The notes under the pieces were generated by a model that was given only the letters and a program-made list of their open reading frames with translations, was not told the DNA's origin and ran no database searches. This document shows positions 52,564-61,431 of a stretch of DNA of 64,000 bases, piece after piece; positions within the stretch are counted from its first letter, which is position 1; each line of letters opens with the position of its first letter. Location: assembly GCA_021820445.1 (NCBI GenBank), contig JAKADN010000001.1, positions 1-64,000 of the forward strand. Reading direction: 5' to 3'. The stretch is from Nitrospirota bacterium (GTDB lineage: Bacteria; Nitrospirota; Leptospirillia; Leptospirillales; Leptospirillaceae). The translations under genes were made by a program, and so were the position numbers.

Positions 52564-53797
52564 CCGACGTATTCCTTTGATCATTCTTCTTCTGGTGGGG
52601 GTCCTGACCGGGGCCCTCCTTTCCGGAAGTCCCGCCATGGCGGCACCTCAGGATCTTTCCGGTGAGGAGTCTCCCGGACCGGTGACCCAGTATTCCTCTC
52701 TGGCCCTTCCGGTCAGCAACTTCGGATTCAGGGGGATCGCCCGGGATAAAAGAGGAACCCTTTTTGTCGCCTCCTCCCTCAGAAACGGGCTCTATATCCT
52801 CCCTCCCTCCTGCCGAAGCGAGGATTGCGCGACCCTGATCCGGCTCGCCCCCTCTCTGGGGGACCCGGGGGATGTGGTGGCCGACTCGAAGCGGGGAGGG
52901 GCCTACGTCCTTCTCCGCCTGGGTGACCGGGTGACCTATGTTCCCCCCCGCTGTCTCTCGGAATCCTGCCTCCGGACCTTTCTTCTTCCGGAACGGCCGT
53001 CCTATCCCTTCCGGGCCGTCTACGACACCGGAAGGGATAGGCTCGCCGTTCTGGACCGCCTGGCCAACCGGGTGGTCTTTCTGTCGGGAGGCTGCCTCCG
53101 AAGACAGTGCCTTTCCTTCGTCCGCCTTCCGGTCCTGGGGCCTGCGACTGGCCTTGCCTACGATCCGAAGCGGGCCGATCTCTGGGTGACCTTTGGCCGA
53201 ACCGGATCGATCGTCCGGATTCCCTCCGGCTGCCGAAAGACCTCCTGCGCAGTGGCCTACCCCGCCTCCGTAGCCGAAGAGTTTCCGGCCTCTCCGGTCG
53301 TTTCCGCTGCCGAAGACCGCCTCTACCTGAGCCTCAAGAAAGGGGGGGCCCTGGGGTGGGTCGACCTCGGAAAAAACCCCGCCTCCCTTCACATCCAGGA
53401 TCTCGAGCCGACAACGGGATCCATTTCCCGGATCGCGGCCCTGCCCTCCGGAGGGGTCTTTCTCGTGACCGGGGGCTCCCATCCCCACGCCGGATACTTC
53501 CGCGCCTCGAAGGACTGTCCCGAGGGGTGTTTCGATCTCCGACTCTTCCCTCTGTCCAACGGAACGCCGGCGGCCCTGACCCCGGGAGGGCGGAAGGATC
53601 TCTGGATGACCGTCGACGACCGGGATGCCCTGTTTCGGATGAGCCTCTCCTGCGACCGGAAGGCCAGCACCCTCTCCCGGGCCTGCATCGGCAAGGTTCC
53701 CTTCGAGAAGATCGAAACGCTCTACCATTCCCGGTACCACCAGGAGATCCAGGTTCCGAAGGAGCCCTCTCCCGACCTCTCCCATCCCTCCGACTGA
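52541..53797 (+). CDS. Secreted beta-propeller-like protein with a cysteine pair in nearly every repeat
   Basis: A 418-residue protein with a signal peptide ending near AMAA. Residues about 55-390 fall into repeats of 46-47 residues: IARDKRGTLFVAS, VVADSKRGGAYVLL, AVYDTGRDRLAVLD, LAYDPKRADLWVTF, VSAAEDRLYLSL, IAALPSGGVFLVT, LTPGGRKDLWMTV. Each is a strand hairpin followed, in all but repeat 5, by a cysteine pair (C91/96, C138/143, C185/190, C231/236, C326/330, C371/382). This looks like a seven-bladed NHL/SMP-30-type propeller with one disulfide per blade. Probably periplasmic or extracellular; function unknown. Confidence 0.65.
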   Translation: MPFIPRSDRRIPLIILLLVGVLTGALLSGSPAMAAPQDLSGEESPGPVTQYSSLALPVSNFGFRGIARDKRGTLFVASSLRNGLYILPPSCRSEDCATLIRLAPSLGDPGDVVADSKRGGAYVLLRLGDRVTYVPPRCLSESCLRTFLLPERPSYPFRAVYDTGRDRLAVLDRLANRVVFLSGGCLRRQCLSFVRLPVLGPATGLAYDPKRADLWVTFGRTGSIVRIPSGCRKTSCAVAYPASVAEEFPASPVVSAAEDRLYLSLKKGGALGWVDLGKNPASLHIQDLEPTTGSISRIAALPSGGVFLVTGGSHPHAGYFRASKDCPEGCFDLRLFPLSNGTPAALTPGGRKDLWMTVDDRDALFRMSLSCDRKASTLSRACIGKVPFEKIETLYHSRYHQEIQVPKEPSPDLSHPSD

Positions 53798-53882
53798 CGG
53801 AGGCGGGATCGTCCGGAGAAGTCTCCCTAAAACCCGGGGCCGGGATCGTTTTCGCATCCACCGAACCGAAAGGAGACGCTCC

Positions 53883-55274
53883 ATGCTTTCAAAAAAACGC
53901 TCCCTCTCGACCCTCTCTCCCGAAGAACTTATTCTCTCCGTGACCTACGGGAGCCGGACCTTCTCCCGTGAGATCCCCCGCTTCGAAATCCCGGAGGAGG
54001 GAATGCCGGCAGAAGCCGCCTACCGCCTCATCTCCGACGAGCTGAATCTCGACGGCAATCCCGCCCTGAACCTCGCCACTTTTGTCACTACCTGGATGGA
54101 GCCCGAGGCCGAAAAGCTGATCGCCTGCACCCTCAACAAAAATCTGGTGGATCAGGAGGAGTACCCCCAGACGGGGGTGATCCAGGAGCGTGCAGTCAAC
54201 ATGCTCGCCCGTCTCTTTCATGCACCGAAGGGCGCGTCGGGAATCGGGACGGCGACGGTCGGCTCCTCCGAGGCGATCATGCTGGCCCTTCTGGCCCACA
54301 AGACGACCTGGAAAAAGGCCCGTCTCGCCCGGGAGCTCCCCGTCGACCGCCCGAACATCGTCGCCTCGAGCGGCGTTCACGTGGTCTGGGAAAAGTTCGC
54401 CCGCTACTTTGATGTGGAGCTCCGGCTTCTTCCGGTGGCCGGGGAGAGGTATACCCTCGATCCCGGGGCCGTGGCGGAGGCAGTGGACGAGCGGACGATC
54501 TGCGTCGGGGCGATCCTGGGTTCGACCTACACCGGACATCTCGATCCAGTGGAGGAGATCGACCGGGTTCTTTCCGAAATCAAGGCGAAAAAAGGCTGGG
54601 ACATCCCCCTTCATGTCGACGGAGCGAGCGGGGGATTCGTCCTGCCCTTCCTCGAGCCCGATCTCGCCTGGGACTTTCGGCTCCCCCACGTCCGCTCCAT
54701 CAACGTCTCCGGACACAAGTACGGGCTGGTCTATCCAGGGATCGGCTGGCTCCTTTTCCGGGAGGAGAAGGATCTTCCGGATGAGCTCGTCTTCCGGGTC
54801 AACTACCTGGGAGGAGAGGAGGCGACCTACACCCTGAACTTCTCCCGGGGAAGCTCCATGATGCTGGCCCAGTACTACATGCTTCTCCGGCTTGGATTCG
54901 AGGGGTACCGGCGGATCCATTCCGTGTCCCTCGCCAATGCCCGCACCCTTGCCAAGAATCTGGCCGGTGATCGCCGCTTCAAGGTGGTGGGTCCCGCGGA
55001 CCATCTTCCGATCGTAACTTTCTCGGTTGCCCCCGATGCGGGATTTTCCGAGACCGATCTGTCGGAGAAGATCCGGGAGCGGGGCTGGATCCTGCCCGCC
55101 TACACCCTTCCTCCCGACCTGAATCACCGCTCGGTCCTCCGGGTGGTGGTGAAGGAGAATTTCAGCCGGGACATGGTCGACCTTCTTCTCGAGGATATCG
55201 ATCGGGCCGCCTCGGCCCTGTCCGGGGAGCGAACATTCCCCCGCAAATTCCGCCGCCGGCCGGCGGTCTGCTAG
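53883..55274 (+). CDS. gadB: Glutamate decarboxylase
   Basis: A 463-residue PLP enzyme. MEPEAEKLIACTLNKNLVDQEEYP and GTATVGSSEAIMLALLAHKTTW are typical of GadA/GadB; the PLP lysine is K279 in NVSGHKYGLVYPG, with HVDGASGGFVLPFL just before. It converts glutamate to GABA, consuming a proton, and is a known acid-resistance enzyme in the cytoplasm. No GadC antiporter is beside it; the APC permease at 2561 is distant and not GadC-like in any clear way. GGAGACG precedes ATG 53883. Nothing seems damaged. Confidence 0.93.
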   Translation: MLSKKRSLSTLSPEELILSVTYGSRTFSREIPRFEIPEEGMPAEAAYRLISDELNLDGNPALNLATFVTTWMEPEAEKLIACTLNKNLVDQEEYPQTGVIQERAVNMLARLFHAPKGASGIGTATVGSSEAIMLALLAHKTTWKKARLARELPVDRPNIVASSGVHVVWEKFARYFDVELRLLPVAGERYTLDPGAVAEAVDERTICVGAILGSTYTGHLDPVEEIDRVLSEIKAKKGWDIPLHVDGASGGFVLPFLEPDLAWDFRLPHVRSINVSGHKYGLVYPGIGWLLFREEKDLPDELVFRVNYLGGEEATYTLNFSRGSSMMLAQYYMLLRLGFEGYRRIHSVSLANARTLAKNLAGDRRFKVVGPADHLPIVTFSVAPDAGFSETDLSEKIRERGWILPAYTLPPDLNHRSVLRVVVKENFSRDMVDLLLEDIDRAASALSGERTFPRKFRRRPAVC

Positions 55275-55340
55275 CCCAGAAAGGTCCGGATTTTTTGCGG
55301 CAACCCGCAGGAAAGCGCTGCTTGTGCTGTGCTCCTCCGG

Positions 55341-55374
55341 AGAAGTCCCTGTCATCGACAGGAGGTTCTTTTTT
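55341..55374 (+). terminator. Intrinsic terminator after gadB
   Basis: CCTGTC (55348-55353) / GACAGG (55357-55362) with loop ATC, an outer AGAA/TTCT pairing across a 3x3 internal loop, then a T-run (55368-55374). Confidence 0.6.
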
Positions 55375-55452
55375 AAATTAAATAATGATAATATTTATTG
55401 ATATATAAATGATTGTTTTTATGTGTTGACTTCTTAGGCAGAATCCTATAAT
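55375..55452 (+). promoter_or_regulatory. AT-rich promoter region of the GGDEF/EAL gene
   Basis: TTGACT (55426-55431) and a perfect TATAAT (55447-55452), spacer 15 bases. Upstream, AATAATGATAATATTTATT (55381-55399) agrees with the Fur-box consensus at 15 of 19 positions by my alignment, and the stretch 55375-55420 is nearly pure A/T, which could also act as an UP element. Confidence 0.5.
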
Positions 55453-55576
55453 TTTTTCAGATGTCGGAAATCATACCTCTGGGGTATCGGACCGAAACGT
55501 ATCCCGTTCTCCCTATAAGGCGTCACCCACGAACTGTTAAAAGTCGACCGCGATCGTCGGTCGGCAAGGAGAGCCC

Positions 55577-57682
55577 GTGACTGGGCGCAAGAACCGTTGG
55601 GAAGAGGAGCACTTCCGGTTCCAGGCGATCTTCGAGTCCTCCGTCGACGCCATCCTGGCCGTCGATCCCCAGCGGCACATCGTTCTGGCCAGCCCCTCCG
55701 TCCAGCGGATTTTCGGCTATGATCCTTCCGAGCTCATCGGCCAGTCCATCGCCGTTCTCTATCATCGCCACGAAGACTTCGTCGAGCAGGGACGGCTCCG
55801 GTACTCGATGGAGGCCTCCGAAAGTCTCGCCCCTTACGAAGTGGAGTACCGTCGGAAGGACGGAACGACCTTTCCCGGGGAGGCCTCCGGACGAAAGATC
55901 CTCTCGTCTCGGGGAAACGGAAAGATCGCAGGCTTCATGGTCATGATCCGGGACATCTCCCGGAGAAAGCAGCTCATGGTTGCGCTCGCCCGGGAGCGGG
56001 AGCAGTGGTTCGTGACCCTCAAGTCCCTCGGGGACGCCGTTGTCGTGACAGACGGCCAGGGTCTGGTCACCTTCATGAATCCCGTCGCCGAAACCCTGAC
56101 CGGCTATTCCCTCCTCGAGGCCTCGGGACGGCCGGTGGACGAGGTCTTCCGGATCGAAGACGAGACGACCGGAGCGCGTGTCGACGACCCGGTCCGGCGC
56201 TGCCTTGCCGGAGAACGTCTGTCCGGTCTCTCCAATCACATCGCCCTTCTCTCCCGGAACGGACAGAAGATTGCGATCGAGGAGACCGCTTCTCCCGTTC
56301 TGGATACCGAACACCGGATCACCGGGATCGTCCTGGTGTTTCGGGACGTGACGGAAAAGCGCGAAATGGAGCGCCGTCTCGCCTATCAGGCCCAGTTCGA
56401 CCATCTTACGCGGATTCCCAACCGCGTCCTTTTTCACGACCGTCTCGACCAGGCCCTGGAACGGGCCCGCCGCCAGGGGGCGCCACTGGCCCTTCTCTAC
56501 ATGGATCTCGACAGCTTCAAGGAGGTCAACGACAGCCTGGGCCACCAGGCCGGAGACCTCGTTCTCCGGGAAGCCGCCACCCGGCTCGTCCGTGTGACCC
56601 GGGGAGAGGACACGGTTGCCCGGATGGGAGGGGATGAATTCACCGTCATCATGACCGGCTTCGACTCCCAGGAGGGGATCCTGTCGGCCGTCGACCGGAT
56701 CTTCGGCGAGCTCTCCCAGCCGATCCGGATCGGGGGCCGGGACCTCGTGGTCTCCGCCAGCATCGGGGTCTCCGTTTATCCGCGGGACGGACTCGAGGCT
56801 TCGGAGCTCCTCAGGAATGCCGACATCGCCATGTACAAGGCCAAGGAGCGGCGCTCCAATGCCGTGGAATTCTTCTCCGGGGAGATGTCGGCCGCCCTCG
56901 ACCGGAGGGTATCCATGACCAATGCGCTCCGGCAGGCCCTGGTCCGATCTGAGATCTTTCTCGAGTTCCAGCCGGTCGTTGACCTCGTCTCGAACAAACC
57001 CGTCGGTTTCGAGACCCTGGTGCGCTGGCGCCACCCGGAAAAGGGTCTCCTGCTTCCGGGGGAGTTCATCGACCATGCCGAGTCGACCGGGCTGATCGGA
57101 AGCCTCGGATCCTGGGTTCTCAGGGAAGCCTGCCGGGAAGCCGTCCGATGGAACGGAAGCGGGATCTTCTTCTCGGTGAACATCTCCGGGCGTCAGCTTC
57201 AGGACGCCTCCTTTCCCGATTCGCTCCGGGTCGTTCTCGAAGAGACGGGGCTGCCTCCGCAGAGGCTCGAGCTCGAGTTCTCCGAGACCATCTTTTTCCA
57301 GAAGGATGTGGGACGTATCTTGTCCGAACTCCGGGAGATCGGGGTCCGTCTGGTCATCGACGATTTCGGAAAGGGATTCTCCTCGCTGGGCTCCCTCCGG
57401 AAGTTCCCGGTGGATCGGGTCAAGATCGACCGGGATTTCGTGGCGGAGATCGGACGGGATCCCCGGGCCACGGCCATCGTCCGGACGATGCTCTCCCTGG
57501 CGAAGGATCTGGGACTTTCCGCCATCGGAGAGGGAGCGGAAAGCGTCGATCAGGTGGCCTTTCTCCGGGAGAACGGGTGTTCCCTGGCCCAGGGGTTCCT
57601 GTTCTCCCGGCCTCTTGCGGCCGGATTCCTGCCTCCCTTTTTCGAGAAGGACTTTTTCTTTTCCGGACTGAAGCCGTCCTGA
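55577..57682 (+). CDS. PAS-PAS-GGDEF-EAL cyclic di-GMP signalling protein
   Basis: A 701-residue cytoplasmic protein starting at GTG 55577 after AAGGAG. Two PAS domains (about 12-130 and 140-260) lead into a GGDEF domain with intact GGDEF (351-355) and the inhibitory I-site RxxD (RGED) five residues before it. The EAL domain starts with ETL in place of EAL (E479), but keeps VNIS, SET, the DDFGKG loop, KIDRDF and QGFLFSRP. Both synthesis and breakdown of c-di-GMP are possible. No membrane segments; the PAS domains have no visible cofactor motif. Confidence 0.9.
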   Translation: MTGRKNRWEEEHFRFQAIFESSVDAILAVDPQRHIVLASPSVQRIFGYDPSELIGQSIAVLYHRHEDFVEQGRLRYSMEASESLAPYEVEYRRKDGTTFPGEASGRKILSSRGNGKIAGFMVMIRDISRRKQLMVALAREREQWFVTLKSLGDAVVVTDGQGLVTFMNPVAETLTGYSLLEASGRPVDEVFRIEDETTGARVDDPVRRCLAGERLSGLSNHIALLSRNGQKIAIEETASPVLDTEHRITGIVLVFRDVTEKREMERRLAYQAQFDHLTRIPNRVLFHDRLDQALERARRQGAPLALLYMDLDSFKEVNDSLGHQAGDLVLREAATRLVRVTRGEDTVARMGGDEFTVIMTGFDSQEGILSAVDRIFGELSQPIRIGGRDLVVSASIGVSVYPRDGLEASELLRNADIAMYKAKERRSNAVEFFSGEMSAALDRRVSMTNALRQALVRSEIFLEFQPVVDLVSNKPVGFETLVRWRHPEKGLLLPGEFIDHAESTGLIGSLGSWVLREACREAVRWNGSGIFFSVNISGRQLQDASFPDSLRVVLEETGLPPQRLELEFSETIFFQKDVGRILSELREIGVRLVIDDFGKGFSSLGSLRKFPVDRVKIDRDFVAEIGRDPRATAIVRTMLSLAKDLGLSAIGEGAESVDQVAFLRENGCSLAQGFLFSRPLAAGFLPPFFEKDFFFSGLKPS

Positions 57683-57889
57683 TCTTGTCCGTGATTCTCC
57701 CTCCCTTTCGCCCCGTCTCCTTGTAATTTTTTTCCCCTCCCGCTAGTCTGGACAGGACGGCCTCTCGCGGACGTCTCCCCCTTGCTCCCGGACCCCTTCC
57801 GGGGGCCCACCCGTGTCGAAAACGATTCGGACAAATGAGCCGGCAACCGGACAGACTGTCTTTTCCAACAAGATGACAGGAGGCGCAAT

Positions 57890-59893
57890 GTGACGAACCC
57901 CCATCGACCCGATCATGAAAAAAGATCACTCCCCCCCCTCTCACAAACCTCTCTGGCCGAAGGACGCCATCGTGTCCGGATTGAGCGGGTGTCCCCCTCC
58001 GTCGACGGAGGGCGATACCCGGTCAAGCGGATCTGCGGAGAACCCCTCACTGTTGAGGCCGATGTCCTGTCCGACGGCCACGAACTCCTTCGGGTGCGTC
58101 TCGAGGTCAGGGATCCGGGTGAGAGCTCCTGGAGATTCCTTCCGATGCGTTCCCAGGGAAACGACCTCTGGACGGGGGAGCTGTCCTTCGCCCGGAAGGG
58201 GATGGCCGGATTCCGGATCCTGGCCTGGATCGACGAGGTGGCCCACTGGCAGGACGGGCTTGGAAAAAAAGCCCGGGCCGGCCAGCGGGAGGATCTGGAG
58301 ATCGAGCTTCGGGAAGGGGCCGGGATCATCCGGCGACATATCGCCCGGGCCGAAAAGGGAAGAGTGTCTGAGGCGCTGGGTCAATGGTTGTCAGAATGGG
58401 ACAGGGAGGGCGATCTGGACCAACGCGTTGCCCTCGCCCTCGATCCTGTTCGGGGAGAGGAGGCCGCGGCCTTTCCTGATCCCCGATTTCTGACCGTCTC
58501 CGACATTTTTCCAATTCATGTCGAACGGGATCGGGCTCTTCGGGGGGCCTGGTACGAGTTCTTTCCGAGAAGCGCCGGAACGGTCCCTGGCCTTCATGGA
58601 ACCCTTCGCGACGCGGCCCGCCGGCTTCCGGCGATCGCCTCCATGGGGTTCGACGTGGTCTATCTTCCCCCGATCCATCCGATCGGCCATGCCTTCCGAA
58701 AGGGGCCGAACAACACGCCGAGCGCCGAAGGAGATGTTCCGGGATCTCCTTGGGCGATCGGGTCGGAGGAGGGCGGCCACACCGCCATCGACTCCCGCCT
58801 GGGAACGATGAGGGATTTCCAGGATCTTCTCCAAGTGGCTGAAGGGCTGGGGCTCGAGGTGGCCCTCGACCTGGCCTTCCAGTGCTCCCCCGACCATCCC
58901 TACGTTTCGGCTCATCCGGAATGGTTCCGGAGGCGTCCGGACGGGTCGATCCACTACGCCGAGAATCCTCCCAAAAAGTACCAGGACATCTATCCCTTCG
59001 ACTTTCTGTCGGAAGACTGGGACTCCCTCTGGCAGGAACTCAGGAGGGTTGTTCTCTTCTGGGTCGCAAAAGGCGTTCGGCTCTTTCGGGTCGACAATCC
59101 CCACACCAAGCCCTTCCCCTTCTGGGAATGGCTGATGGCGGAGGTCCGGGCGGTGGATCCGGAGGTGGTCTTCCTCGCGGAGGCCTTCACCCGGCCCAAG
59201 GTCATGTACCACCTGGGCCATATCGGATTTTCCCAGTCCTATACCTACTTCACCTGGAGAAACACCCGGGAGGAGATCGTCGAATATCTGACCGAGCTCG
59301 TAACCCCGCCGGTCCGGGACTTCTTTCGCCCGAATCTGTGGCCCAATACCCCCGATATCCTTCACGAATATCTGCAGAAAGGGGGGCGACCGGCCTTTCT
59401 GGTGCGGCTGGCCCTCGCCGCCACCCTGTCCGCCTCCTACGGAATCTACGGACCGGCCTACGAGTGGTGCGAAAATCGCCCCCTCCGGGAGGGGAGCGAG
59501 GAGTATCTCGATTCGGAGAAGTACGAAATCCGCCACTGGCGCCCGGATCCGGAACACTCCCTGGCCCCGGTCATTACCCGCCTGAACGCGATCCGGCGGG
59601 AGGTGCCGGCCCTCGGCTTTAACCACACCCTCCGCTTCTATCCGGTCGACAACGACCAGCTGATCGCCTATTCGAAGGAAGGGGAGGGGCCGGACGACTG
59701 GATCCTGATGGTGGTCAACCTCAATCCCAATGGCGTCGAGGAGGGACGGCTGACCTTTCTGGAGGAGGCCCTGGAGGTTCTGGACCTCATGGACGGGACC
59801 CGGTATTCCTGGCCTCCGGGCGCGCGCTTCATCCGCCTCGACCCCGGGGATCCGGCCCGACTTCCCTTCCATGTCTTCCGGAGGGTCCGGTGA
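57890..59893 (+). CDS. glgE: Alpha-1,4-glucan:maltose-1-phosphate maltosyltransferase
   Basis: A 667-residue GH13 enzyme. GTG 57890 follows AGGAGG (57878-57883). It has the GlgE N-terminal domain (VSPSVDGGRYPVKRICGEPL), the barrel opening YEFFPRSAG, YLPPIHPIGHAFRKGPNN, SPDHPYVSAHPEWF, PPKKYQDIYPFDF, the nucleophile D402 in FRVDNPHTKP and acid/base E431 in FLAEAF. GlgE transfers maltose from maltose-1-phosphate to alpha-glucan ends in the cytoplasm. The maltokinase start overlaps its stop (GTGA). Confidence 0.95.
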   Translation: MTNPHRPDHEKRSLPPLSQTSLAEGRHRVRIERVSPSVDGGRYPVKRICGEPLTVEADVLSDGHELLRVRLEVRDPGESSWRFLPMRSQGNDLWTGELSFARKGMAGFRILAWIDEVAHWQDGLGKKARAGQREDLEIELREGAGIIRRHIARAEKGRVSEALGQWLSEWDREGDLDQRVALALDPVRGEEAAAFPDPRFLTVSDIFPIHVERDRALRGAWYEFFPRSAGTVPGLHGTLRDAARRLPAIASMGFDVVYLPPIHPIGHAFRKGPNNTPSAEGDVPGSPWAIGSEEGGHTAIDSRLGTMRDFQDLLQVAEGLGLEVALDLAFQCSPDHPYVSAHPEWFRRRPDGSIHYAENPPKKYQDIYPFDFLSEDWDSLWQELRRVVLFWVAKGVRLFRVDNPHTKPFPFWEWLMAEVRAVDPEVVFLAEAFTRPKVMYHLGHIGFSQSYTYFTWRNTREEIVEYLTELVTPPVRDFFRPNLWPNTPDILHEYLQKGGRPAFLVRLALAATLSASYGIYGPAYEWCENRPLREGSEEYLDSEKYEIRHWRPDPEHSLAPVITRLNAIRREVPALGFNHTLRFYPVDNDQLIAYSKEGEGPDDWILMVVNLNPNGVEEGRLTFLEEALEVLDLMDGTRYSWPPGARFIRLDPGDPARLPFHVFRRVR

Positions 59894-61431
59894 GCGGGGG
59901 GGGCCTCCGGACCCTCGATCTTTCCGGAAAGAGCTGGGAGCAGTTCCCGGACTGGGCCGGGGAGGATGCCCTCTCCGACATTCTGGCCTCCGTGATCCCC
60001 TTTCGACGGTGGTTCGGATCGAAGTCCCGATCCCTCCGATCCCTCCGTTTCGAGTCGATCTTCCCGTTTGACGGGGAGATGAGGGGGACAATTTTTCTCT
60101 GTATTCTCAGGGGGGAGTTCCGGGAGGGAGAGGGGGAGCGCTACTTCCTCCCCCTGGGGCGCTGTCGGGCCGGGGAGGTTCCGCCCGCCGCGGAGATCGC
60201 CTGGCTGGCCCCCTCCGACGAGTATTCCCTTCTGGTGGACGGTTTTTATCTTCCCGAGACCGGTCGCGGTCTCCTCCGGGAGATTCTCTCGCTCGCCCCC
60301 CCCCGGTCAGGGCTCGGCATTTTGCGCACCGCCGCCCTCGGGCGATGGGAGGGGAGCATTGCCCCTGACGTCGTTCCCTCGGTCTTCCGGGGCGAGCAGA
60401 GCAATACCTCTCTTCTCTTCGGGAACAGTCTCATGCTCAAGGGATTCCGGAAACTTGTCACCGGCATGAATCCAGACGTCGAGGTCGGCGCATTCCTGGC
60501 CAGGCGGGGAGAGGGGGTTCCCATCCCCGCCACCTTCGGAGCCCTGCTCGGGAAGTCTCCCGAAGGGGATCCCCTCGTTCTGGCCCTCCTCCAGGAATTC
60601 GTCCCCAACGTGGGAGACGGATGGTCCTGGTTCCTTTCCCGCCTCCCGAGGGTCTTCTCCGGGGAAGAGGGGGGGGAGCGCCTCGACCGGATGGTGGAGC
60701 GGCTGGGACGCGGGACGGCCCGGCTCCATCGGGCCCTGGGAAGCGATCAGTCCGATCCCGATTTTGCCCCGCTCCCCTTCGAGGAGGAGGACCTGGAGGC
60801 TCTGGTCGGGGAAGTCCGGGAGCGTTTCGACCACGTCAGGGGAACCCTGGAAAACGCTCTTCCGGAGCTCTCCGACCGTCTCCGCCGTCAGTCCCGGACA
60901 TTTCTGTCAAGCGGGCCCAGGATGGAGCTGTTTCTCGAGGCCTGCCAGTCCGGGGGGACGGGAGGGCAGTGCATCCGCTGCCACGGAGACTTTCATCTCG
61001 GACAGGTTCTGGTGACGCCGGAGGAAGAGGTGGTGTTTCTGGACTTCGAAGGGGAGCCGGCTCTTCCGCTGGCCCTTCGAAGGCTCCGGAAGACCCCCCT
61101 CCTGGATGTGGCCGGAATGCTCCGCTCCCTTCATTACCTGTCCCTGTCCGTCATTCTAAATTCGCCGACGCATCGGGAGGCGGCGGAGCGCTGGTATGTC
61201 CTTCAGTCCCGCCGGTACCTCCGGGCCTACGCTTCGGTGATGTCCCGGTCCTCCGGGTTGATTCCCTCTCCGGGGGTCTTGGGAAGGATCCTCGCTCTCT
61301 GTCTTCTCCGGAAGGCCCTCTATGAACTTCAGTACGAACTCGACAACCGCCCGGACTGGCTGGGGGTTCCCCTGGCAGGGATCGAGGCGGTCCTCACAGC
61401 CCCTTCGTTCGACTTCGGAGAGGGTCCGTGA
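59890..61431 (+). CDS. mak: Maltokinase
   Basis: A 513-residue aminoglycoside-phosphotransferase-fold kinase. It has RRWFGSKSR near the N-terminus, FRGEQSNTSLLFG, the catalytic loop CHGDFHLGQVL (D367), the Mg-binding VVFLDFEGEP and DVAGMLRSLHY. It makes maltose-1-phosphate from maltose and ATP, the GlgE substrate. In many genomes this domain is fused to TreS; here it is free-standing. Both ends overlap neighbours (GTGA), so glgE-mak-MFS are translated as a unit. Confidence 0.92.
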   Translation: MSGGGLRTLDLSGKSWEQFPDWAGEDALSDILASVIPFRRWFGSKSRSLRSLRFESIFPFDGEMRGTIFLCILRGEFREGEGERYFLPLGRCRAGEVPPAAEIAWLAPSDEYSLLVDGFYLPETGRGLLREILSLAPPRSGLGILRTAALGRWEGSIAPDVVPSVFRGEQSNTSLLFGNSLMLKGFRKLVTGMNPDVEVGAFLARRGEGVPIPATFGALLGKSPEGDPLVLALLQEFVPNVGDGWSWFLSRLPRVFSGEEGGERLDRMVERLGRGTARLHRALGSDQSDPDFAPLPFEEEDLEALVGEVRERFDHVRGTLENALPELSDRLRRQSRTFLSSGPRMELFLEACQSGGTGGQCIRCHGDFHLGQVLVTPEEEVVFLDFEGEPALPLALRRLRKTPLLDVAGMLRSLHYLSLSVILNSPTHREAAERWYVLQSRRYLRAYASVMSRSSGLIPSPGVLGRILALCLLRKALYELQYELDNRPDWLGVPLAGIEAVLTAPSFDFGEGP

